From: Candidatus Aminicenantes bacterium UBA4820 | GTDB taxonomy: Bacteria; Acidobacteriota; UBA4820 | Direction: 5' to 3' | Assembly (NCBI GenBank): GCA_002402325.1 | Contig: DHFQ01000144.1 | Span: 1-32,568, forward strand | Length of the DNA: 32,568 nucleotides | Shown: piece by piece, positions 17,045 through 25,158 of the stretch | Position numbering within the stretch: the first letter of the stretch is position 1 | Layout: each line of letters opens with the position of its first letter | The notes under the pieces: generated by a model | What the model saw: only the letters and a program-made list of their open reading frames with translations | What the model was told of the DNA's origin: nothing | The model's database searches: none | Translations under genes and position numbers: made by a program

Positions 17045-19222
17045 AAGAATGAAAAGGAGGATGCTTTCTTTCCGCGATACGAAGATATAATAGACAAAGT
17101 TAAAACCTACAACCCTTCAACAAATGAGAACCTTTTAAAAAAGGCGTATCTCATTTCAGGAATGGCACACGACAATGTTTCAAGAAGGGATGGAACCCCA
17201 TATTTGAGCCACCCTCTTTCTGTCGTCAATATTCTTGCGGATCTTAGAATGGATGATACAGGACTTGTCGCAGGATTTTTACACGATGTGGTGGAGGACA
17301 ATCAAGTCGTTAAGATTGAGAAAATTAGAGATTTGTTTGGTGAAGATGTCGCTCACATAGTAAGTTCAGTAACAAAAATTGAAGCGGATATTAATTTCCA
17401 CAGAGACCATTCAAAAGATGAGGCACAGATTGAAAACATAAGAAGACTAATTCTTGGAATGGCAAAGGATATAAGGGTAATTTTTGTCAAACTCGCCGAC
17501 AGACTGCATAACTTAAGGACAATGGATAGTATGCCAGAGGATAAGGCAAAAATTAAGGCGGAGGAATGTCTTAAAATCTTTGCTCCGATAGCAAACAGGC
17601 TTGGACTTGGAAAAATAAAAAATGAATTAGAGGATTTATCCTTCAAATATGCCTATCCTGAAGACTACAAAAAGCTTACAGAAGCATTAAAAGAAAAGAG
17701 AAAGTACAGCGATAATTTCATCAATGAAACAAAAGAGCAGATAATAACATTGTTAAAAGAAGACAACATTGATGCTGAAGTTACAGGAAGGGTAAAGCAT
17801 CTTTACAGTATTTACAGAAAGCTAATAAAGCAAAATATAGATATAAGTCAGGTTTATGACTATATGGCTTTCAGAATTTTAGTAAATGAAGTTTTTGAAT
17901 GTTACGCTACTTTAGGAAATCTCCACAGTAAATGGACTCATATTCCTTACAGACTTAAAGATTTTATAAGCAATCCCAAAGAGAATGGTTACAGATCCTT
18001 GCACACTTCATTACTTTCAAAATCGGGAGAGCCATTTGAGGTTCAAATAAGAACCTTCAAGATGCACGAAGAGGCTGAACAGGGAATTGCTGCCCACTGG
18101 AAATATAAGGAAGGGAAAGTAATAAACGAAGATGATAGAATCCTCGAAAAATTCAGGAAAGACATTCAGGAGTTAATGGCAGACCCTTCTTCAAACTTCG
18201 CTTCTGAATTACCAAATGACTTACAGGAGAATAAAATCTATGTCTTTTCTCCAAAAGGAGACCTTTATCACCTTCCCGTAGGAGCAACCGCGCTTGACTT
18301 TGCTTACTATATCCACAGTAATCTTGGAGACCATTGTGCAGGGGCAAAAGTTGATGGAAAGATGGTTCCATTAAAAACGCCACTAAAAAATGGGCAGAAG
18401 GTTGAAATAATAAAAAGTGGAGATGTGCATCCAACTTATGAATGGCTTGATATAGCGGTAAGTTCAAGGGCAAAAACCAAAATCAGGAATTACCTTACCA
18501 AAAACGAAAAGATATTCGCAATAGAAAGAGGAAAAGATGTTTTTGAAAGAGAATTGAGAAGATTTAAGAAAAGTTTGAAGTCAATTGAATCAGACCCAAA
18601 TATAGTAGATGAGATGAAAAAAAATGGATATCAAGACATAAACACCCTTTTTGCTGAAATTGGCTATGGTAAAGTTGATACCCGTTCATTCCTAAAAAGA
18701 GTTTTAGGAGAGGAAGAAGTTAAACCTCTTGAGGTTCTTCCATCAAAGAAGAAGGTATCACTTCCTTTGTCCTTAAATGGCAAAAGTGATTATCTATTCA
18801 ATATCGCCCGCTGTTGCAATCCCGTTATGGGAGAGGAGATTGTTGGATATGTTACTGTTGGAAAAGGGCTTGTGATTCATCGCAAAGGATGCCCAAACAT
18901 AAAGAGACTTTCAAACATTTTTCCTGAAAGAGTAGCGGAAGTCAATTGGAAAAGCGGGGAAGAAAAGAATGAAAACGACTTTGAAATTCCGCTCTCTATA
19001 GTCGTTACAAACAGGGCGGGAGTACTCGCCGATGTTACGGTATCAATCTCACAGGAAAAGGCTGACATAACGGCTTGCGATGCAAAAAGTTTAAAAAAAC
19101 AGGGAAAAGGCAAAAAAGCGATTATTAAACTCAAACTGCTCGTAAAAAACAAGGAACATCTGAATAAAATTCTAAAAAATCTAAGCGAAATAGATGGAGT
19201 GATTTCTATAAATAGGAGTTAA
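17030..19222 (+). CDS. rel: Bifunctional (p)ppGpp synthetase/hydrolase (RelA/SpoT family), start uncertain
   Basis: A long Rel enzyme of about 720-730 residues. The HD hydrolase domain is intact ('YLSHPLSVV', 'FLHDVVEDN'), so it can degrade (p)ppGpp. The synthetase domain has 'VTGRVKHLYSIYRK', 'RLKDFISNPKENGYRSLH' and 'VQIRTFKMHEEAEQGIAAHW'; the RXKD charge pattern is that of bifunctional enzymes rather than EXDD of mono-functional RelA. Then come TGS ('IYVFSPKGDLYHLPVGATA'), a conserved-cysteine region ('ARCCNPVMGEEIVGY', 'HRKGCPNI') and a C-terminal ACT domain. The start is unclear. I give TTG at 17030 as the last conventional in-frame start codon, but the promoter and ribosome site lie downstream of it. 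The frame also stays open to 16706, where it only shadows the divergent gene. See the finding on a possible frameshift. Confidence 0.88.
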   Translation: MKTYIKNEKEDAFFPRYEDIIDKVKTYNPSTNENLLKKAYLISGMAHDNVSRRDGTPYLSHPLSVVNILADLRMDDTGLVAGFLHDVVEDNQVVKIEKIRDLFGEDVAHIVSSVTKIEADINFHRDHSKDEAQIENIRRLILGMAKDIRVIFVKLADRLHNLRTMDSMPEDKAKIKAEECLKIFAPIANRLGLGKIKNELEDLSFKYAYPEDYKKLTEALKEKRKYSDNFINETKEQIITLLKEDNIDAEVTGRVKHLYSIYRKLIKQNIDISQVYDYMAFRILVNEVFECYATLGNLHSKWTHIPYRLKDFISNPKENGYRSLHTSLLSKSGEPFEVQIRTFKMHEEAEQGIAAHWKYKEGKVINEDDRILEKFRKDIQELMADPSSNFASELPNDLQENKIYVFSPKGDLYHLPVGATALDFAYYIHSNLGDHCAGAKVDGKMVPLKTPLKNGQKVEIIKSGDVHPTYEWLDIAVSSRAKTKIRNYLTKNEKIFAIERGKDVFERELRRFKKSLKSIESDPNIVDEMKKNGYQDINTLFAEIGYGKVDTRSFLKRVLGEEEVKPLEVLPSKKKVSLPLSLNGKSDYLFNIARCCNPVMGEEIVGYVTVGKGLVIHRKGCPNIKRLSNIFPERVAEVNWKSGEEKNENDFEIPLSIVVTNRAGVLADVTVSISQEKADITACDAKSLKKQGKGKKAIIKLKLLVKNKEHLNKILKNLSEIDGVISINRS
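17054..17063 (+). promoter_or_regulatory. Strong Shine-Dalgarno abutting an out-of-frame ATG
   Basis: AAGGAGG (17054-17060) directly precedes ATG (17061-17063). This ATG is not in the rel frame: it reads MLSFRDTKI and stops at 17088-17090. No ATG, GTG or TTG of the rel frame lies within a normal distance downstream of the site. Confidence 0.5.
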
Positions 19223-19346
19223 CCCTTGCCCTGTCCTGAAAGCAATCCTTTCGCCGCATATCTTTAGCCTCAGATAGTTTGCAATGAAAAAGTAGTTGTA
19301 AAATAAATTGGTAGTAGCCGCACCCGTCTGCTTTTTTGATAAAATT
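19223..19346. other. Non-coding gap between convergent rel and gltX
   Basis: It has 124 bases and no open frame of note. A weak stem (GAAAG/CTTTC around 19239-19253) and a T-run after 'CCGTCTGC' near 19330 are present, but neither forms a convincing terminator. No tRNA was seen. Confidence 0.4.
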
Positions 19347-20849
19347 TTATATTTTATAGCCCTGTTCTCTTAAAAACTGGATATATCGCCACGCTCTTTG
19401 TGAGGTTGATTCTATTTTTACTGGCAAGTTCAACTTTGAGCCAATTTCAATTGTTGGCACGAGTTGGTCGAGGTCTGGACCCGACATTGAGGATGAAACA
19501 CAAATTCTCAAAGGATGATACAAATTTTTTCCTTTTATCTTTGTCTCATTTTTTATTTCATTGACAAGTGAAATGTAATTTTCTCTTGTGGTTAAATCTC
19601 TCTTCTCAGCCTTTAAGGCATAAGAGAGGATAACCTTCAAACAATCTTCCTCCTGCAAAACTGCCTTAATTTCATCATTTAAAAGAGATGGTTCAAATTC
19701 AAAAATAACCTTTGCCTGCTCCACTGCTTCAGTTAAAAGGCTTATCCTCTTTTGAACGATTTCTGCAACCTTTAAAAACCATTCCTCTTCTTCATCTGAA
19801 AAACTTTCATTTACAAGTCCCTCTTTTACAAAGTAGGGCTTTATCATATTTGCAAAGTCTTTTAAAGGAAGACAGAGAATGTGCTGTTTATTTATATACC
19901 TGAATTTATTTTCATCAAAGATTGCAGCAGATTTGTTGACTCTTTCAAGTGAGAACCTTTCAATCAACTCATCCTTCTTCAGAATTTCCCTTTCCTCAGG
20001 GTCTGACCAGCCAAGAAGTGCAAGGGCGTTGAAAAGCCCCTCCGGGATAAATCCCCTTTCTCTAAATGCCTCAACAGAAACATCTCCGTGTCTTTTTGAC
20101 AGTTTTGCGTTATCCGGTCCTAAAATCATTGAAAAGTGGCCAAAGTTCGGCTTTTCATAACCAAAGGCTTCATAGAGTAGAATCTGTTTGGGAGTGTTTG
20201 ATAGATGATCTTCACCTCTTAAAACATCTGTAACCTTCATCAACGAATCATCTATGACTACTGCAAAGTTATAGGTTGGTGATAGGTCCTGCCTCACAAT
20301 TATAAAATCACCAAAAAGATTTGTGTGAATTGAAACATCACCTCTTATCAAATCTTTGAAAGAAACGATGTGTGGAGAAACTTTGAGCCTGTAAGAAGGC
20401 TTTACACCGGAAGCCTCTCTCTCTTTTCTCTCTTTTTCTGTAAGCCTTCTACAGGTGCCCGGGTAGATAAAGTTGACCCCTTTTGCCCTTGCCTCTTCTC
20501 TCAATTTATCAAGTGCTTGAGAAGAACAATAGCAGGGATAGGCTTTGTCCTCTTCAAGAAGTTTTTTTAAGTGATTTTGATAAATGTCGTATCTTTCAGT
20601 CTGCCTGTATGGTCCATAATCGCCGCCAATTATAGGACCCTCATCCCATTCAATTTGAAGCCATTTTAAATCTTTTATAAGACCCTCTATGCTTTCATCT
20701 GTGGACCTTACTGCATCTGTATCTTCCAGCCTTAAAATGAATGTCCCCTTTTTGTTTTTTGAATAAAGGTAGTTGAAAATTGCGGTTCTAACATTTCCAA
20801 GATGAAGTTTTCCAGTTGGCGAAGGGGCAAATCTCACTCTAACGCTCAT
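19347..20849 (-). CDS. gltX: Glutamyl-tRNA synthetase
   Basis: A 500-residue class I aminoacyl-tRNA synthetase that charges tRNA(Glu). The HIGH-type motif is 'SPTGKLHLGNVRTA' (near residues 10-22) and the KMSKS-type motif is 'AKLSKRHGDVSV'. 'VLRGEDHLSNTPKQ' and 'LPSPTY'-like strands of the catalytic fold are typical, and the C-terminal half is the helical anticodon-binding part. I chose the ATG at 20849, which has AAAGGA six bases upstream, over an in-frame TTG two codons earlier. It begins two bases after the aminopeptidase stop, so the two genes are very likely co-transcribed. Nothing shows whether it also charges tRNA(Gln). Confidence 0.95.
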   Translation of the reverse strand: MSVRVRFAPSPTGKLHLGNVRTAIFNYLYSKNKKGTFILRLEDTDAVRSTDESIEGLIKDLKWLQIEWDEGPIIGGDYGPYRQTERYDIYQNHLKKLLEEDKAYPCYCSSQALDKLREEARAKGVNFIYPGTCRRLTEKERKEREASGVKPSYRLKVSPHIVSFKDLIRGDVSIHTNLFGDFIIVRQDLSPTYNFAVVIDDSLMKVTDVLRGEDHLSNTPKQILLYEAFGYEKPNFGHFSMILGPDNAKLSKRHGDVSVEAFRERGFIPEGLFNALALLGWSDPEEREILKKDELIERFSLERVNKSAAIFDENKFRYINKQHILCLPLKDFANMIKPYFVKEGLVNESFSDEEEEWFLKVAEIVQKRISLLTEAVEQAKVIFEFEPSLLNDEIKAVLQEEDCLKVILSYALKAEKRDLTTRENYISLVNEIKNETKIKGKNLYHPLRICVSSSMSGPDLDQLVPTIEIGSKLNLPVKIESTSQRAWRYIQFLREQGYKI

Positions 20850-20851
20850 TT

Positions 20852-22630
20852 TCAATCCTTTTCATAGTTTGAGATCTCCTGTTCAACGACCGTTCTTGTT
20901 AAAGGATGCAAAGACTCTTTTGTAATTTCAAAAATTTCCTTCGCAAGTTGCCTTGTCTCCTTATTTGTTCCCATCGCTTTGTAGATTGGTTTTACAAACT
21001 TCATCCTTCCAACCTCTAAAAGAAAATTTCTTATCATCTTAAAAGTGGGCTTGTAGTTTGAAGTAGCAGAGATTATGAACCACTTAGAGAGGATTTCAGC
21101 ATTAGTCATCTCTCTTAACTCAAAGTTTTTTTCTAAAAACTGGCACTCCTCTTCTGATAGTTTTTTCGGAAGCCCTTGAAAGTAGACAAGTTTTTCAGCA
21201 GGTTTCATCAAGCCTATCTCCTCTTTTGTAGGATATGTCCCGAATTTAAAGCCATCGCTCAAATTTTTGATATACTCAAGCCTGCTTGAATAAATTTTTG
21301 GACAATTTTCGGGAATCCCAGGTTTGTAAAGCCACTTATCAGCATCGACCTTTTCAGGTAGCCCTTCAAAATATTCATTTATAAAGGAGACAAGTTCATC
21401 GGTACCTATAGATGAAAATCTGAATTTCTCGATGTATGCCCTTATAAATCTGTCAAAAGATTTTCTTGAAACTGTCTCCTCAAGAAGCCTCAAAAATAGA
21501 CTTCCCTTTTCATAAGGAATATCAGAAAAAACTTCATCTGGATCGACCCCTTCAAGGTTTGTAACAAGGCAGGTGTATGGAGAATCCGCTCCAAACTCTT
21601 TCATTGCATTTTTTAAAGCATAAAATCCCTGAGCGTAAGCCATCGTTGCCGCCTCAACGCCATACAAAGCCTCTGTTATTCTTCTTTCAGCCCAGACTGT
21701 GAAACCTTCATTTATCCAGAAATGGTTGTAATTCTTGTTGGTTACGAGATTCCCTGTCCATGAATGGGCAAGTTCGTGTGCAACGACACCAACAAGCGAT
21801 CTATCTCCCACAATAATTGTTGGTGTGATAAATGTGCATCTTGGATTTTCCATTCCACCATAAGGAAATGATGGCGGCAAAACAAGAAGGTCGTATCTTT
21901 CCCATTCATAAGGACCAAAGAGATTTTCTGCTGTCTTGATTATGTTCTCAATTTCTTCAAATTCATAAGAAGCCTTTTCAATCATTTCTGGTTCAGCCCA
22001 AACTTTTGACCTCGGTCCTATTTCGCTTGAAGTTATCCTTCCCACTGCAAAAGCAAAAAGATAGGGAGGTATCGGCTGGGGCATCTTGAAAAGAAATGTC
22101 TTCTCATTTTCATCTTCTCTGACTCCACTGCTTCCCGCAGCCATAACAACGGTGAGTTCTTTTTTAACACTTATTTCGGCTGAATATGTAACCCTTACTG
22201 ATGGCGAATCTTGCAGTGGAATTAAAGACCTTGCGTGATGCGGTTGACATTGTGTAAAAAGATAGGGTGCAACCTTTCCCTTAGTCTGCTCTGGCTTCAA
22301 CCATTGCAATGCAGAACTCTCCTTTTTTACCTCATAATCAACAACCACCGATTGTGAAGGCTTTGAGAAATCAATTTCAAAAAGATTCCCAACTATCGGC
22401 TTTTTTTCATAGACTTTAAAATTAAGTTCCGTTCCATCTTTAAAATGTACTGAGTTTATTTGAAGGTCTCTTGAATCAAGATGAATTTTCCCTATTACTT
22501 CTCTTTCAAAATTGAGTTTGACGCTACTTAAAATTGCTTGCTTTTCAAAGTCAATTTTCATCTTTAGATCAAAAGATTTTATTTTTGGTTCTAAATCATC
22601 ATAAAAAGAATGGGGGTCCACTTTTGCCAT
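20852..22630 (-). CDS. M1 aminopeptidase, leukotriene-A4-hydrolase-like
   Basis: A 592-residue zinc aminopeptidase of the M1 family, LTA4H/cold-active aminopeptidase branch. The exopeptidase signature is 'GGMENPRCTF'. The zinc site is HELAH starting at His285, with the third ligand Glu 18 residues later in 'FWINEGFTVW'. 'IPYEKGSLFL' carries the transition-state tyrosine. The C-terminal helical domain has 'VGRMKFVKPIYKAM', where Arg and Lys match the substrate-carboxylate-binding pair of human LTA4H. The N-terminal region also follows LTA4H closely ('TQCQPHHARSLIP', 'QDSPSVRVTY'). There is no signal peptide, so it is probably cytoplasmic. The ATG has AAAGGA upstream. It likely trims peptides; epoxide hydrolysis cannot be judged from sequence. 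Confidence 0.92.
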   Translation of the reverse strand: MAKVDPHSFYDDLEPKIKSFDLKMKIDFEKQAILSSVKLNFEREVIGKIHLDSRDLQINSVHFKDGTELNFKVYEKKPIVGNLFEIDFSKPSQSVVVDYEVKKESSALQWLKPEQTKGKVAPYLFTQCQPHHARSLIPLQDSPSVRVTYSAEISVKKELTVVMAAGSSGVREDENEKTFLFKMPQPIPPYLFAFAVGRITSSEIGPRSKVWAEPEMIEKASYEFEEIENIIKTAENLFGPYEWERYDLLVLPPSFPYGGMENPRCTFITPTIIVGDRSLVGVVAHELAHSWTGNLVTNKNYNHFWINEGFTVWAERRITEALYGVEAATMAYAQGFYALKNAMKEFGADSPYTCLVTNLEGVDPDEVFSDIPYEKGSLFLRLLEETVSRKSFDRFIRAYIEKFRFSSIGTDELVSFINEYFEGLPEKVDADKWLYKPGIPENCPKIYSSRLEYIKNLSDGFKFGTYPTKEEIGLMKPAEKLVYFQGLPKKLSEEECQFLEKNFELREMTNAEILSKWFIISATSNYKPTFKMIRNFLLEVGRMKFVKPIYKAMGTNKETRQLAKEIFEITKESLHPLTRTVVEQEISNYEKD

Positions 22631-22663
22631 TTAAAATCCTTTCTAAATAATTTTTTAGATAAA

Positions 22664-22692
22664 ATGATACTTCAAAAATTGTTTAGAGGCAA
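22664..22692 (-). promoter_or_regulatory. Candidate promoter for aminopeptidase-gltX
   Basis: On the minus strand, TTGCCT (22692-22687), a 17-base spacer and TATCAT (22669-22664) lie in the 67-base gap after the DUF5916 gene. The -35 matches 4 of 6 and the -10 matches 5 of 6 consensus bases. The predicted start is near 22657, ahead of the ATG at 22630. Confidence 0.4.
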
Positions 22693-22697
22693 ATGAG

Positions 22698-25097
22698 TTA
22701 AAAATGGTAGGAAACTTTTATCAAAAAAAGATCATCTCGCGGTGCTGATGTTAGAATGGTAAATTCTCTTCTCAATGACATTCCCGCATTTCTCTCTCTC
22801 AAATCGTAATCTATAAACCCCTGTTGACCGTGAGAAAAAACTACATAAAGTGTTGATGCTGGTTTGAACTCCCACCTTAAAACCGCGGTGATATTGTTTG
22901 TGGACATTTTAAAATTGGGGTTGTATGTCGGTTTTGCCTCTGCAAATTTTGTTGCGGAAAGAAGCTTCTTGAAATCACTGTATACTCCATTTGCTGTAAA
23001 AAGTTGGCTGTATAAATCAAATGTAAGAAGAGGCGTAAAGGTATAAGAAAAACGGGTTGTAAGATTGAACTGTCTTGCTTTTACCTTTGCAAAAAGAGGA
23101 TATATTTCATCATCACTCATCCCTGCATACAAAAAAAGTCCATTATCCTGAGAATAAATTAAAGATTGTGTAAGGTTGCACCTATCAGAAAATCTCCAGG
23201 AAATATCGGTATTGGACCCAAAACCTGAGCCTTTCTGTTCCTTTGCATAACTCAACTGTTGACCTATTCTAAAAGATTTTCTACTATCGGAAGAAAATCC
23301 AGCCCAGCTTACTATCTCTCTTTTTCTGTATATAGCCATATCGTCTGTTCGCGGTTCTCTGTCATCAAAGTATGGAAATTCAACGGAGACTCCACAGTAA
23401 ATGGTATAGTGATTGAGTAACTCACCCCAGAGGTCTAACTCTCCTCCTCTTGTCAGTATTAGACCTTTACCATTCTTTCCATACCAATGGAAAATTTCAA
23501 TTGATGTCTGGTTAAAAATTTTGCCCGGCTCAACCGTGTCTTTCCCAACAGTAGTAACGACTTTGTATTCATCATTTCTTTTTAAATAGCCCATATCATT
23601 TGGATCGTAATCTTTTGGATGGGCTATATATGATACCGATAAAGTCCACTCTTTGGAGATTTTTTCAATGTATTCTCCCTCAAAACTTGTTCCATAAATC
23701 TTTTCGCCATTCTCTTCTATGTTGGTTGAAGAGATATTGAAAGAAAAATTATGGATGTTCTCTTTTGAGTGAAAATCCCCTGTAATTGCGTTAAGCATCG
23801 CCTGCCTTCCACCAACCTCATCTTTAAAGGTCTGTAAGATTCCCACTGATGAATTTATTCCAAAGTTAAGATTTGCCCTGAATGCTCCAAAAAAGGTCTG
23901 CCTTTTAAGAATCTCCCTATCAACCCTTCCATTTGTATCCGCATAATCTGCTCTTTCACTTTGAGTTACTGCAGCAAAACCGGCTATGTTTAATCTGCTG
24001 TCCGTTGTACCTGTCAGTTTTAACGCTCCAAGTATGGTCGTGTTCTCAGGGGCTTTTATAATTTTATGCCCTACATCTGAAAAAGGTTCTTCCGGTGCAG
24101 AACCAATTCTTCTTGTATAAAGGAATGTTGCTCCGCTGTAAGAAGTCTTTGGAGGGTTAAAAATTTGGAAACCTTCAAGAAAAAATGGTCTGTTTTCGGG
24201 GAAAAAAGTTTCATAAGTTGATAGATTTAAAACCGCGCTGTCCTGCTCAACCTGACCAAAGTCAGGATTTAAAGTTCCCGTCAAAGAGAATCTTGAACTT
24301 AGAGGGTAATTGAAATCAAGCCCAACATCAAAGGACGCCCCTCTTTTATAAAAATTTTCTCTCGTATGAACTCTATCTTTTAGAACGATGAATGGATAAA
24401 AATCGCCTCTTCCATCGGAATCAACATCCCCAATTCCCTTTATAACTCCAAAGCCAGAGACATTTCTTCTATCTGTCGGAGGAATATAGAAAAGAGAGTC
24501 TAACTCCTTCAGTCTCGCTATTGTTCTTGAAACTTGAAAGCCCATCTCAAGAGATTGAGCCTTGAAGACTCTCAAGGTTGAAAAGGGTATCTCTATCTCG
24601 CATTCCCAACCATCTTTGACAATTGAAGATTTTGCATCCCATATACCATTCCACTCCCAGTTTGATGAAAATTCATTGTAGACAAAGTAATCCGACAAAG
24701 AGGAGGAAGAGGTAACCTTAAATGAATACGCTTCCTTTTTTGTAACATAAGGGTCAAGTTGAACGGTTATTGAATCTGTTAGTTCGTCTCTGTCTCTTCT
24801 CAAAACTTTTTTATAAATAATTGAAGGATCATCATCGTAGCAGTGTATCCCTATGTAGATATTTTTTTTATCATAAAGGATTTTAACTTCCGTTTTGAAG
24901 GATGGATTTTTTTGAGGATCAGGATAAATTTGAGTAAAATGAGAAGCGGGTTCAACCTTTTTCCAGCACTCATCGTCTAAATGTCCATCAATTAAAGGCT
25001 TTTGATCGCACCTTATTGCAAAAAGAAATTGACTATCTGTTGCTAACAGGTTGAAGGGAAATAGGAAAATGAGAACAAGAAACAGTTTCTTTAGCAA
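22698..25097 (-). CDS. DUF5916 outer-membrane protein with CBM9-like N-terminal domain
   Basis: A 799-residue exported protein. A signal peptide (about residues 1-19, ending 'NLLATDS') is followed by a CBM9-like sandwich ('IDGHLDDECWKKVEPASHF', 'KNIYIGIHCYDDDPS'). Then comes the DUF5916 barrel, with the hallmark 'LNPDFGQVEQDSAVLNLS' and 'FFPENRPFFLEG'. The chain ends in 'FLIKVSYHF', a terminal Phe typical of outer-membrane barrels inserted by BamA. The start is TTG at 25097, with GAAGGA four bases upstream; a nearby ATG is out of frame. It lies 61 bases after secA, with only a weak AT stem and T-run between. The family is common but its function is not established. Confidence 0.88.
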   Translation of the reverse strand: MLKKLFLVLIFLFPFNLLATDSQFLFAIRCDQKPLIDGHLDDECWKKVEPASHFTQIYPDPQKNPSFKTEVKILYDKKNIYIGIHCYDDDPSIIYKKVLRRDRDELTDSITVQLDPYVTKKEAYSFKVTSSSSLSDYFVYNEFSSNWEWNGIWDAKSSIVKDGWECEIEIPFSTLRVFKAQSLEMGFQVSRTIARLKELDSLFYIPPTDRRNVSGFGVIKGIGDVDSDGRGDFYPFIVLKDRVHTRENFYKRGASFDVGLDFNYPLSSRFSLTGTLNPDFGQVEQDSAVLNLSTYETFFPENRPFFLEGFQIFNPPKTSYSGATFLYTRRIGSAPEEPFSDVGHKIIKAPENTTILGALKLTGTTDSRLNIAGFAAVTQSERADYADTNGRVDREILKRQTFFGAFRANLNFGINSSVGILQTFKDEVGGRQAMLNAITGDFHSKENIHNFSFNISSTNIEENGEKIYGTSFEGEYIEKISKEWTLSVSYIAHPKDYDPNDMGYLKRNDEYKVVTTVGKDTVEPGKIFNQTSIEIFHWYGKNGKGLILTRGGELDLWGELLNHYTIYCGVSVEFPYFDDREPRTDDMAIYRKREIVSWAGFSSDSRKSFRIGQQLSYAKEQKGSGFGSNTDISWRFSDRCNLTQSLIYSQDNGLFLYAGMSDDEIYPLFAKVKARQFNLTTRFSYTFTPLLTFDLYSQLFTANGVYSDFKKLLSATKFAEAKPTYNPNFKMSTNNITAVLRWEFKPASTLYVVFSHGQQGFIDYDLRERNAGMSLRREFTILTSAPRDDLFLIKVSYHF

Positions 25098-25158
25098 ACA
25101 ATCCTTCCATAAAAGCCAAAATTGTTTTTACGAAAAAAAAGGAAACAAAGTTTCAGTT

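Noticed and set aside
17049..17090. Mini-ORF (MKRRMLSFRDTKI) as a leader peptide of rel
   Set aside because: Its ATG lies at or before the predicted transcript start, and the peptide has no attenuator-like codons; it is better seen as evidence of a frame problem in rel.
19223..19346. tRNA or REP element between rel and gltX
   Set aside because: Fragments such as GTAGCCGC looked repeat-like, but no cloverleaf, no long stem and no paired arms could be drawn.
25098..25158. Rho-independent terminator after secA
   Set aside because: The GAAAC/GTTTC stem is only five base pairs and AT-rich; too weak to call although a T-run follows.
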